From: Bacteroidota bacterium
Lineage (GTDB): Bacteria > Bacteroidota > Bacteroidia > Bacteroidales > Dysgonomonadaceae
DNA: 23,769 nt
Direction of reading: 5' to 3'
Assembly (NCBI GenBank): GCA_023418255.1
Contig: JAEZZZ010000042.1
Span: forward strand, 1 to 23,769
Under the pieces are notes generated by a model. The model did not search any database. It was not told the DNA's origin and saw nothing but the letters and a program-made list of their open reading frames with translations. Below are positions 15,111 to 22,780 of this stretch, in pieces. The position numbers and the translations under genes were made by a program. Each line of letters opens with the position of its first letter. The first letter of the stretch is position 1.

Positions 15111-16355
15111 ATGGCAATTATTAAACCTTTTAAAGGCGTACGTCCGCCGAAAAAATTTGTAAAAGAAGTGGCATCGCGTCCATACGATGTGTTAAACTCG
15201 GAAGAAGCGCGCGAAGAGGCAAAAGGAAACGAAAAATCGCTCTATCGCATCATCAAACCGGAAATAGATTTTCCCGCGGGAAAAGATGAACACGACCCTG
15301 AAGTGTATGATAAAGCGGTTGAAAACTTCCGCCTCTTCCAGGAAAAAGGATGGCTTGTGCAAGACGACAAAGAGATGTACTATGTCTACGCGCAAACGAT
15401 GAATGGCAAAACACAATATGGATTGGTTGTGGGTGCCTATGTAGATGACTATATGAGCGGCAAAATTAAAAAACACGAACTGACGCGTCGCGACAAAGAG
15501 GAAGACCGCATGAAACACGTTCGTGTAAACGATGCCAACATCGAGCCCGTTTTCTTTGCCTATCCCGACAACCAAGAAATTAACGCCATCGTTGATCGCG
15601 TCAAAGCCCAAACGCCGGAATACGATTTTGTATCCATTGATGGCGTAGGACATCATTTTTGGCTTATATCCGATGATAAAGATATTCAACGCGTCACCGA
15701 AATATTTGCTACATTTCCCGCGCTTTATATCGCCGACGGACATCATCGTTCAGCCGCGGCGGCTTTGGTTGGCAACGAAAAGGCAAAAAACAATCCGAAC
15801 CATACGGGCAAAGAAGAATACAACTATTTCATGGCCGTTTGTTTCCCCGACTCGCAACTGACAATCATCGACTACAACCGCGTGGTAAAAGACTTGAACG
15901 GCTTGACAGACGAAGAATTTCTTGACAAACTAAACAAGAACTTCGTTGTAGAAGAAAAAGGAAACAAAATATACAAACCCAACAAACTGCACAACTTCGG
16001 ACTTTACCTTTCCGGGAAATGGTATTCATTGACAGCCAAAGAGGGAACCTATGATGATAACGACCCAATTGGTGTGCTGGATGTTACCATATCTTCCAAC
16101 CTTATTTTGGACGAAATTCTTGGAATCAAAGATTTGCGTAGCGACAAACGCATCGACTTTGTTGGAGGAATACGTGGTCTGGAAGAGTTGGAAAGACGCG
16201 TCGATAGTGGCGAAATGCGCGTAGCATTGGCACTCTATCCCGTTTCTATGAAGCAGTTGATGGATATTGCCGACACGGGCAACATCATGCCACCCAAAAC
16301 AACATGGTTTGAACCTAAACTACGTTCCGGACTGGTCATTCATAAACTCCATTGA
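15111..16355 (+). CDS. DUF1015 family protein (possible ParB/SerK-fold kinase)
   Basis: A 414-residue soluble protein of the DUF1015 family. It opens with the family's IKPFKGVRPP and SRPYDVLNSEEA segments, carries KKHELTRRDKEEDRMKHV at 120-137, and has the conserved LYIADGHHRSAAAAL at 205-219. The DGHHR box resembles the active-site box of ParB-fold kinases such as archaeal free-serine kinase SerK, and in many Bacteroidota the gene sits behind serC-serA, so a link to serine metabolism is often suspected; here no ser gene is present. A weak -7-like TATCTTTA lies at 15064-15071, and a strong terminator follows, so it appears to be a single-gene transcript. Confidence 0.85.
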   Translation: MAIIKPFKGVRPPKKFVKEVASRPYDVLNSEEAREEAKGNEKSLYRIIKPEIDFPAGKDEHDPEVYDKAVENFRLFQEKGWLVQDDKEMYYVYAQTMNGKTQYGLVVGAYVDDYMSGKIKKHELTRRDKEEDRMKHVRVNDANIEPVFFAYPDNQEINAIVDRVKAQTPEYDFVSIDGVGHHFWLISDDKDIQRVTEIFATFPALYIADGHHRSAAAALVGNEKAKNNPNHTGKEEYNYFMAVCFPDSQLTIIDYNRVVKDLNGLTDEEFLDKLNKNFVVEEKGNKIYKPNKLHNFGLYLSGKWYSLTAKEGTYDDNDPIGVLDVTISSNLILDEILGIKDLRSDKRIDFVGGIRGLEELERRVDSGEMRVALALYPVSMKQLMDIADTGNIMPPKTTWFEPKLRSGLVIHKLH

Positions 16356-16383
16356 TTTGCAAACAACAGGTAAATGAACCTGC

Positions 16384-16422
16384 AAAAATAGTCGGTAGCA
16401 CAATGGGCTACCGACTATTTTT
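16384..16422 (+). terminator. Strong hairpin terminator after the DUF1015 gene
   Basis: A perfect 16-bp stem (16384-16399 with 16407-16422) with core GTCGGTAGC/GCTACCGAC and a 7-base loop. A-run and T-run flanks are part of the stem, so it should work in both directions. Confidence 0.9.
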
Positions 16423-16534
16423 AATGATACGTTTTTTTTCAAGAACATTCCCACATATTTTGTATCTTCGCAGCATCTTCATGAGAGATAAAAAAGCTCG
16501 CGACAAACAATCCGAATAAAAAAGAAAATATTCT

Positions 16535-17734
16535 ATGAACCTCGCTGAAACCATCAGGCAACATGCAGCAACACTCTATCCCGAGATAGTGAAGCATTAT
16601 CGCTACCTGCACCAACATCCAGAACTCTCGTATCAAGAGGAAAACACAGCAAAATATCTCATCGATTTTCTGCAATCGGAAGGCATCTCCTTTCGCGACA
16701 AAATAGGCGGAACGGGAATATTGGCATGGGTAAAAGGTGAAAGCGATGATGCAGACACACGTCGCACCATAGCCATGGTAGCCGATATGGACGCACTTCC
16801 TGTGCAAGAGCAAAACAACATTCCTTACAAATCAAAATACGAAGGCATCATGCACGCGTGCGGACACGATAGCCACACAGCAACGCTGATGGGAGTAGCT
16901 AAAATTGCTCAACTGCTTCGCGCGCATTTTTCGGGAACGTTGCTATTTATCTTTCAACCCGGCGAAGAACAATCGCCCGGCGGTGCACAGTTGATGCTTC
17001 AAGATGGTCTGTTTCGCGATTTTGTTCCCGAATTCATCATAAAGCAACATGCATATGCCGATTTGCCGGCAGGACAAATCGCTTTTCAATCCGGTATAGT
17101 AATGGCTTCGGCAGATGAAGTGCACATCACCGTAAAAGGTGAAGGCGGACACGGGGCACTGCCTCATCAGCTGAACGACACGGTTTTGGCTGCATCTTCT
17201 ATACTTGTTGCCTTGCAACAAATTGTGAGTCGTCGGCGCAATCCATTCAGTCCGATGACGCTTTCGTTTGGGAAATTTATTGCCAACGGTGCCACCAATG
17301 TTATACCGTCAAAAGTGGTTCTTGGCGGTTCGTTGCGTTGCATGGACGAAAAAGAACGACAAAAAATGCTACAAATCATTCCACAAGTAATACAATCCAC
17401 CGCCACCGCTTATGGTTGTACGTGCGATATATTTATGCCCAAAGGCTATCCATGCACTCTCAGTCACGAGGATGTTGTAGCATGCACACGCCAATATGCC
17501 ATAGAATATGCAGGAGACGAAAACGTTACGGAATATCCCAAACGCATGACAGCAGAAGATTTCGGCTTCTTTACACAAGCATATCCCTGTTGTTATTATC
17601 GATTCGGCGTAGCCGACAGGGCAGGAAAATGTGGGAAGTTGCATTCTCCCACCTTTCTTATCGATGAAAAAGCATTGGAAATCGTTACAGGTTGCGCGGC
17701 ATACATTCTTATTAAATCGTTAAAAAAAGCATAA
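16535..17734 (+). CDS. M20 family metallo-amidohydrolase (N-acyl amino acid / hippurate hydrolase type)
   Basis: A 399-residue di-metal peptidase-like enzyme that removes an acyl group from N-acyl amino acids or related amides. The M20D pattern is complete: LHQHPELSYQE (25-35), ADMDALPVQE (83-92), MHACGHDSHTA (106-116, ligands Cys109 and His111), PGEEQSPGGA (142-151, general-base glutamate pair), His172 in IKQHAYADLPAG, and the last metal ligand in KLHSPTF near the C-terminus. The dimerisation domain with VKGEGGHGALPH lies in the middle. The precise substrate is not readable. It has its own leader after a terminator (TATCTTCG at 16463-16470 is a weak -7 candidate), and an Lrp/AsnC regulator gene follows 90 bases later. 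Confidence 0.9.
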   Translation: MNLAETIRQHAATLYPEIVKHYRYLHQHPELSYQEENTAKYLIDFLQSEGISFRDKIGGTGILAWVKGESDDADTRRTIAMVADMDALPVQEQNNIPYKSKYEGIMHACGHDSHTATLMGVAKIAQLLRAHFSGTLLFIFQPGEEQSPGGAQLMLQDGLFRDFVPEFIIKQHAYADLPAGQIAFQSGIVMASADEVHITVKGEGGHGALPHQLNDTVLAASSILVALQQIVSRRRNPFSPMTLSFGKFIANGATNVIPSKVVLGGSLRCMDEKERQKMLQIIPQVIQSTATAYGCTCDIFMPKGYPCTLSHEDVVACTRQYAIEYAGDENVTEYPKRMTAEDFGFFTQAYPCCYYRFGVADRAGKCGKLHSPTFLIDEKALEIVTGCAAYILIKSLKKA

Positions 17735-17824
17735 ACAGTCGTTTTTTTGCTGGCAAAATTGTATTTTTACACTCTATTTATAATAGGATACAGCATTTTA
17801 TAATGATTTAATAAAAAGACAAAT

Positions 17825-18289
17825 ATGAGCTATCATGATTTAGACGAATTGGATGAAAAAATATTAAAAATGATCACCGAGGATGCACGAGTTCCCTTTT
17901 TAGAAGTGGCACGTGTCTGTGGAGTTTCAGGAGCAGCCATTCATCAACGAGTGCAAAAACTGACCAACATGGGGGTTATCAAAGGCTCTGAATTCATTAT
18001 CGATGCAGAAAAAATAGGATTTGAGACCTGTGCTTATGTGGGAATTTTTCTAACCTCACCATCAATGTATGACAAAGTGGTCAGTGAACTGGAAAAAATA
18101 CCCGAAGTGGTAGAGTGTTACTACACTACAGGCAAATACGACTTGCTAATCAAAGTGTATGCACGCAATAACAAGGACTATCTGAATATTATTCACAACA
18201 AATTACACCCCATAGGATTGGCACGTACCGAAACGCTGATGTGCTTTAAAAATGCATTCTGTAAGAAACTGCCAATCAGTTTTTCTTAG
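17825..18289 (+). CDS. Lrp/AsnC family transcriptional regulator
   Basis: A 154-residue DNA-binding regulator. The N-terminal winged helix-turn-helix spans about 7-55 (LDEKILKMITEDARVPF, then VARVCGVSGAAIHQRVQKL), with the recognition helix in SGAAIHQRVQKL. A hinge follows, then the ligand-sensing RAM domain from about 68 to 147, including EKIPEVVECYYTTGKYDLLIKVYAR with the characteristic G-YD-L motif. Members form octamers and usually respond to amino acids. Its neighbour is an amino-acid-releasing amidohydrolase, so a link to amino-acid supply is plausible but unproven. Confidence 0.93.
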   Translation: MSYHDLDELDEKILKMITEDARVPFLEVARVCGVSGAAIHQRVQKLTNMGVIKGSEFIIDAEKIGFETCAYVGIFLTSPSMYDKVVSELEKIPEVVECYYTTGKYDLLIKVYARNNKDYLNIIHNKLHPIGLARTETLMCFKNAFCKKLPISFS

Positions 18290-18430
18290 TAAGATGATAT
18301 AAAATTATTGCTAAGTTAGAACAACATGGAGTATTTAAGAATTGTATTTTATCAAAGAATACAACATTCTTGATTACTAAAATATATTTTGGCAAGCATC
18401 TATTTTTGTAGCTTTAATTTCTTGCACCAG

Positions 18431-18569
18431 GCTGTCGATGTACGGGGTTTTTCTTATCTTTGCATATCAACAACTTTTGTCCCTGTTTTTAATGAGGTTA
18501 CAAATCACCATTGTCTGATTATCAGCCATTTTTTCGCCGTATTTCAACGGCTTTTAATTGCACCAGTTG
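18431..18569. repeat. 139-bp direct repeat, copy 1 (left of toxin-antitoxin)
   Basis: Identical to 19376-19514 except at four positions, with no gaps. Its left edge carries a rightward TATCTTTG box (18455-18462); 20 bases upstream is CTG where copy 2 has TTG. No long reading frame runs through it on either strand. It sits in the 363-bp gap between the Lrp gene and the toxin gene. The bases just before it (18411-18430, ending TTGCACCAG) echo the repeat's own right end. Confidence 0.93.
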
Positions 18570-18602
18570 ATGATGATATATTGTAAAAATAGAAACAAAG
18601 CC

Positions 18603-18633
18603 TTGCAGATATGTGACCCATTAGTTACCTTTG
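18603..18633 (+). promoter_or_regulatory. Promoter of the toxin-antitoxin operon
   Basis: TTG (18603-18605), 20 bases, then TACCTTTG (18626-18633): a good Bacteroidota promoter. It ends only 19 bases before the toxin ATG, giving a very short leader. Confidence 0.7.
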
Positions 18634-18648
18634 CACTATACATTGCAA
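18631..18648. promoter_or_regulatory. Candidate operator for the antitoxin
   Basis: TTGCA (18631-18635) and TGCAA (18644-18648) form an inverted repeat with an 8-base spacer, overlapping the end of the -7 box and the transcription start. Binding there by the HTH antitoxin would block transcription, the usual self-repression of HigBA-type operons. Confidence 0.4.
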
Positions 18649-18652
18649 CGGA

Positions 18653-18994
18653 ATGAAAAAAAGAGAATTGATATTATCGGCTGAATATATCAAATTTGAA
18701 GAAGAATCAAACCCTCTCACTCGTGAAAAATTGAGATATGCTATATCTATTCTGCAGCACGTAACTCCTATTCCGACAAAATTTGTGAAGAAGTTGACAA
18801 ATACAGATTTCTACGAGTTACGTATATCGGTCAATAACGAGTTTAGGGTAATACTTTTTGCCGTTGATAATGAAAATATCAATCTCGCAACCACTATTGT
18901 GTTGTTAAATGGCTTTGTAAAGAAAAGTACAAAGGACTATGACAAAGAAATAAAGAAAGCTGTTAATATTTTAAGAGAATTGCTATGGGCTTAA
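18653..18994 (+). CDS. HigB/RelE-type toxin
   Basis: A 113-residue basic protein of the RelE/ParE fold (HigB, phage Gp49-like group). The central strand pattern FYELRISVNNEFRVILFAV and then TTIVLLNGFVKKSTK is diagnostic: the ELR-x-RV core and the LLNGF-KKS strand-loop are found throughout these toxins. Members of the HigB branch cut mRNA on the ribosome. The gene precedes its antitoxin, as in higBA, and overlaps it by 10 bases, which couples their translation. The fold is clear; whether it is an active RNase is inferred. Confidence 0.85.
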   Translation: MKKRELILSAEYIKFEEESNPLTREKLRYAISILQHVTPIPTKFVKKLTNTDFYELRISVNNEFRVILFAVDNENINLATTIVLLNGFVKKSTKDYDKEIKKAVNILRELLWA

Positions 18995-19347
18995 CAGATA
19001 ATAAATTAACACCGGAAGAATTGCAGAAACTCCGCAAAGTCGATTTCAACAAAAAATCGGGTTTCGTAAATGCCGAAACAATGTTGGCTCGCGAAATCGG
19101 AGAGATTGGAACACCCGAACGTGCACATTTTGAAGCCAAAGCTCGTGCATGGTATTTTGGTGAAGTGTTGCGCAACAGACGAAAGGAAATAGGTATGACC
19201 CAAAAGGAGCTTGCCGAGCGTGTGGGACGAGACAGAACGTACATAAGCCGTATCGAAAAAGGAGAAACCGACATGCAACTTTCCTCTTTTATACATATAG
19301 CCGAAGCACTTGGTATAGTGCTTCGCCTTGAAGCAAATTTAGCTTGA
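18985..19347 (+). CDS. HigA-type Xre family antitoxin
   Basis: A 120-residue protein with an Xre/Cro helix-turn-helix at about 59-112 (EVLRNRRKEIGMTQKELAER, then VGRDRTYISRIEKGETDMQL), with the recognition helix in DRTYISRIEKG. The N-terminal half (1-55) is helical and probably wraps the toxin. It should neutralise the upstream toxin and repress the operon. Its start codon lies within the last codons of the toxin gene. Both genes are flanked by the 139-bp repeats. Confidence 0.88.
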   Translation: MGLTDNKLTPEELQKLRKVDFNKKSGFVNAETMLAREIGEIGTPERAHFEAKARAWYFGEVLRNRRKEIGMTQKELAERVGRDRTYISRIEKGETDMQLSSFIHIAEALGIVLRLEANLA

Positions 19348-19375
19348 TTGCGCTGAAAATAAACACATAACATAA

Positions 19376-19514
19376 GTTGTCGGTGTACGGGGTTTTTCTT
19401 ATCTTTGCATATCAACAACTTTTGTCCCTGTTTTTAATGAGGTTACAAATCACCATTGTCTGATTGTTAGCCATTTTTTCGCCGTATTTCAACGGCTTTT
19501 AATTGCACCAGTTG
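19376..19514. repeat. 139-bp direct repeat, copy 2 (right of toxin-antitoxin)
   Basis: Matches 18431-18569 at 135 of 139 positions. It begins 29 bases after the antitoxin stop. Its left edge forms a complete promoter pointing right: TTG (19377-19379), 20 bases, TATCTTTG (19400-19407). It lies upstream of the MscS-type channel gene. Confidence 0.93.
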
Positions 19515-19552
19515 GAATTGAAATCTATTGTTCAAAGTACAAATTAATTTAC

Positions 19553-19560
19553 TATCTTTG
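19553..19560 (+). promoter_or_regulatory. Candidate -7 box for the MscS-type gene
   Basis: TATCTTTG, 39 bases before the ATG at 19599. The nearest TTG (19528-19530) is 22 bases upstream, slightly long for this promoter class. Confidence 0.55.
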
Positions 19561-19598
19561 CCACTTGAAAAAACAATATAAAATATTGGTTTTAGGTT

Positions 19599-20906
19599 AT
19601 GCACAAAGAAAATACAGAACATATTGCAGCTTCCACAAACCACATTAGTCAAAAAACAGCTGAACTGCTCAAAACATTGGGTTTTGGAGATGAGTGGGTG
19701 AAATTCATGACACTTCTGTTTTTGCTGTTGGTGTGTATTGTTGTGGTACTCATTTTACAATACTCTATTCGCTATCTTTTTCGCGTCATTCTAAAAAGGG
19801 CTTCAATGATAACAAAAATGCCTTTTCTACAAGCGCTTAGAGAGAGAAAGTTTTCACACTATTTAGCCATGATTGTACCACTGAGCCTTGTAAAAGGCAT
19901 GGTTCCTATCATATTTCTGGAATATCCTACCGCATTACGGCTTGCCAACAAAGCGGTGGATATCTATTTTATTTTTTATTTTATCTGGCTTATCATCTCG
20001 GTTATAAATGCCATTGGCGACACCGTAAAGCATAAGCCACAATATAGCGACAAACCGATTGACAGTTATATCCAAGTGGTGAAAATATTCTTCTATTTCA
20101 TTGGAGGAATCATTTTATTTTCCATTCTTTTGGGACGAAGTCCGATAGTACTACTCACCGGACTAGGTGCCGCTTCTGCTGTATTGATGCTTATTTTCAA
20201 AGACTCTATTTTAGGATTTGTCGCAAGCATTCAAGTGTCAGCCAACGACATGGTGCGCATTGGCGATTGGATTACCGTTCCAAAGCACGATGCCGATGGC
20301 GATGTTATCCAAATAACGCTCAGCACAGTAAAAATCAGAAATTTCGACAAAACCATCACCACTATCCCACCCTATTCATTGGTTTCCGATTCTTTTCAAA
20401 ATTGGCGCGGTATGCAACAAACAGGAAGCCGGCGAATTAAGCGAGCAATCAATATTAAGCTGTCATCAATAAAATATCTATCGAGAGATGAGGTTGAAAA
20501 ACTTCAAAAAATTGAACATTTGCAAGATTATATTGCGCAGCGACAGCATGAAATTGATGAGTATAACAATCAAAATAATGTGGACAAAAGCCTACTAATC
20601 AACGGACGAAATTTAACTAATTTGGGATTATTCCGCATCTATATTGAATCATTTTTGAAAAAACATCCCAAAATTCGTCAAGATATGATGATGATGGTTC
20701 GCCAACTCCCCTCAACGTCAAAAGGCTTGCCTCTGGAAATTTACGCATTTGCCGACACTATCGTTTGGGCGGAATATGAACTGATTATATCGGATATATT
20801 TGACCACATATCGGCAGCTGTAGGTTATTTTGACTTGGCACTGTTTGAAGATATTTCAAATCCGACGACCATCGCCGCGGGTATATCAGTATCAAAAAAT
20901 AATTAA
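19599..20906 (+). CDS. YbdG-like mechanosensitive channel (MscS superfamily)
   Basis: A 435-residue inner-membrane channel that opens under membrane tension during osmotic downshock. Five membrane segments are visible at about 35-57, 87-107, 121-140, 160-178 and 184-206; the last is the pore-lining helix with the Gly/Ala-rich LLTGLGAASAVLMLIFKDSI. The MscS beta domain follows (VRIGDWITV, then DGDVIQITLSTVKIRNFDKT and TTIPPYSLVSDSFQNWRGM), with the SRRIKR motif typical of the YbdG/miniconductance branch. The extra N-terminal helices and the length also fit YbdG rather than MscS itself (about 286 residues). Confidence 0.92.
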   Translation: MHKENTEHIAASTNHISQKTAELLKTLGFGDEWVKFMTLLFLLLVCIVVVLILQYSIRYLFRVILKRASMITKMPFLQALRERKFSHYLAMIVPLSLVKGMVPIIFLEYPTALRLANKAVDIYFIFYFIWLIISVINAIGDTVKHKPQYSDKPIDSYIQVVKIFFYFIGGIILFSILLGRSPIVLLTGLGAASAVLMLIFKDSILGFVASIQVSANDMVRIGDWITVPKHDADGDVIQITLSTVKIRNFDKTITTIPPYSLVSDSFQNWRGMQQTGSRRIKRAINIKLSSIKYLSRDEVEKLQKIEHLQDYIAQRQHEIDEYNNQNNVDKSLLINGRNLTNLGLFRIYIESFLKKHPKIRQDMMMMVRQLPSTSKGLPLEIYAFADTIVWAEYELIISDIFDHISAAVGYFDLALFEDISNPTTIAAGISVSKNN

Positions 20907-21048
20907 ATTGATATTAAAGTGAACCGTACGCCTGGTAAAATTGTTAAACAAATAATATGCTCTATAGAAAAAAGAGTATCATAATATTTAAATTGACTTT
21001 CATTATTAACAAATAATTTATAAACGAAAAAATAGAGCCAATTACTGT

Positions 21049-22131
21049 ATGAAGAAAATATATAGTGTAATTATCGGAACAGGCAGCTATATTCCCGAAG
21101 TGAGAAAGAAAAACGAAGATTTCTATTCAAATGAGTTTTATGACGCCTCGGGCTATCGTATTGACGCTTCAAACGAAGAAATAACAAGTAAATTTGAAGA
21201 GATAACGACCATTGCCGAAAGGCGCTACGCTCGTGATGACCAATCAACATCTGATTTGGCACTTATTGCCGCTCAACAGGCGATTGAATCTGCCGACATT
21301 GACAAAGAAACGCTGAATTATATAATTCTTGCTCACAACTTTGGCGAAACGCGTGCCGACAATAATCGGGTCGATATTGTTCCGAGTGTAGCGGCCCGAG
21401 TAAAACAGAAATTGGGAATACAAAATCCCTACACCGTGGCCTACGATATAGTTTTCGGTTGTCCGGGCTGGGTAGAAGCCATGATTCAGGCCGATTATTA
21501 CCTTCGATCAGGTGATGCTAAAAGAGTATTGGTAATTGGAGCAGACGTTCTTTCACGCATTGCCGATCCACATGATAGGGACAGCATGATTTACGCCGAC
21601 GGAGCAGGAGCTGCCATTTTGGAAGGCGTTGAAAGCGAAAAACCTATCGGGATTTTAGGTCACATAACACGTACAGACGCTCTTGAATACGCGCATCTGC
21701 TCCATATGGGATATTCATACAAAAAAGAGACCGCCGAAAACAGAGACATGTATGTAAAAATGAGCGGAAGACGTCTCTATCAATACGCTTTGCAACATGT
21801 TCCAAAAACGATAAAAGAGGGTCTCGACAGGCTCAATCTTGACATTAATGATATAAAGAAAGTATTTATTCATCAAGCGAATGGAAAAATGGACGATGCT
21901 ATTCTGGAGCGTTTATTTCGGTTGTACGGCCTGAAAAAAGTTCCCAAAGAGCTAATGCCAATGACTATTTCGTGGTTAGGGAACTCGTCGGTAGCGACCA
22001 TCCCCACTCTTATCGACATGGTAGCCAGGGAAAAGATGGATGATCATAAAATATCATCGGGAGATTATTTCATTATGGCGTCCGTAGGCGCGGGAATGAA
22101 CATAAACAGTGTGGTGTATAAAAAACCATAG
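21049..22131 (+). CDS. 3-oxoacyl-ACP synthase III (FabH-like ketoacyl synthase)
   Basis: A 360-residue thiolase-fold condensing enzyme that joins an acyl-CoA starter to malonyl-ACP. The catalytic triad is intact: Cys138 in VFGCPGW, His275 in FIHQANGKM and Asn312 in LGNSSVATIPT. The DGAGAAILE loop (184-192) and the C-terminal VGAGMNINSVVY are also typical. It is longer than E. coli FabH (317 residues) because of an N-terminal insertion (about 25-50), a form common in Bacteroidota, where it may be a second FabH with a different starter preference such as branched chains. No fatty-acid genes adjoin it. The 142-bp leader shows no clear promoter. Confidence 0.9.
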   Translation: MKKIYSVIIGTGSYIPEVRKKNEDFYSNEFYDASGYRIDASNEEITSKFEEITTIAERRYARDDQSTSDLALIAAQQAIESADIDKETLNYIILAHNFGETRADNNRVDIVPSVAARVKQKLGIQNPYTVAYDIVFGCPGWVEAMIQADYYLRSGDAKRVLVIGADVLSRIADPHDRDSMIYADGAGAAILEGVESEKPIGILGHITRTDALEYAHLLHMGYSYKKETAENRDMYVKMSGRRLYQYALQHVPKTIKEGLDRLNLDINDIKKVFIHQANGKMDDAILERLFRLYGLKKVPKELMPMTISWLGNSSVATIPTLIDMVAREKMDDHKISSGDYFIMASVGAGMNINSVVYKKP

Positions 22132-22160
22132 TGTTACTTTGTACTTCATAGTTCTAATGA

Positions 22161-22200
22161 AAAAGCCTGAGAAAACTTTTTATTCTCAGGCTTTTATTTT
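22161..22200. terminator. Bidirectional terminator between converging genes
   Basis: A perfect 13-bp stem (22161-22173 with 22183-22195), core AGCCTGAGAA/TTCTCAGGCT, with A and T flanks that give a T-run on either strand. It ends both the ketoacyl synthase and the converging GNAT transcripts. Confidence 0.92.
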
Positions 22201-22221
22201 CACTACACATACAGCTGTCGG

Positions 22222-22668
22222 CTATCTGTTTGTGCCATTTTGTTTCAGACGATAAACATTGGTCTCTCTTTTCTCAAAGTTCATACTCTGATACAATTTA
22301 TTCGCGGCAAGTCGCCGGTCACGAGAAGTGAGATCGACTTTATCAATTTCTTTTTTCGCGGCGATATCCAATGCGCGCGACACCAACAACCGCCCAACGC
22401 CTTTGCCTCTTGCGCTGGAATCAACAACCACGTCTTCAATCCATGCACGACGTCCCGAAAGAATATGAAAAGTGACGAGCGTGGTTGTTCCCACAATGTT
22501 TTCACCCTCTTTGGCAACCAGCAAAAAAATGTCGTCGTTCTGCACAATTTGTTGCAATTGGGATAACGATGGAGCAGGGCTATCTTCCGAAAGTTGAGGC
22601 ATCAATTGCGCAAAAGCATTAACAAAATGCTTGTTTACTTTTCGAACACGTTCTATTGTTATTTCCAT
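22222..22668 (-). CDS. GNAT family N-acetyltransferase
   Basis: A 148-residue acetyl-CoA-dependent transferase. The acetyl-CoA-binding motif A is clear: IEDVVVDSSARGKGVGRLLV, with the pyrophosphate loop RGKGVG at 87-92. Motif B follows, with DLTSRDRRLAANKLYQSMNFEKRE (the usual A-x-x-x-Y-x-x-x-G/N-F ending). The N-terminal half gives no substrate clue. It lies about 110 bases downstream of murQ in the same direction, so the two may be co-transcribed. Confidence 0.9.
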   Translation of the reverse strand: MEITIERVRKVNKHFVNAFAQLMPQLSEDSPAPSLSQLQQIVQNDDIFLLVAKEGENIVGTTTLVTFHILSGRRAWIEDVVVDSSARGKGVGRLLVSRALDIAAKKEIDKVDLTSRDRRLAANKLYQSMNFEKRETNVYRLKQNGTNR

Positions 22669-22780
22669 AAATGATAAAATTGTTTTTGATTCAAAAGAAC
22701 ATATCTATCAATGAAACCTCTTCGTGGGCTAAATTGTTCTCTGTAGGTTGATAAAGAAATAGGAACTTGCTTTCAAATCT

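Noticed and set aside
15192..15746. 184-residue leftward frame opposite the DUF1015 gene
   Set aside because: It is a shadow of the real gene, rich in Phe and Val as expected for antisense of a Lys/Asp/Glu-rich protein.
18389..18586. 65-residue rightward frame in repeat copy 1
   Set aside because: It consists largely of the 139-bp repeat and is not kept as a frame across copy 2 in a meaningful way.
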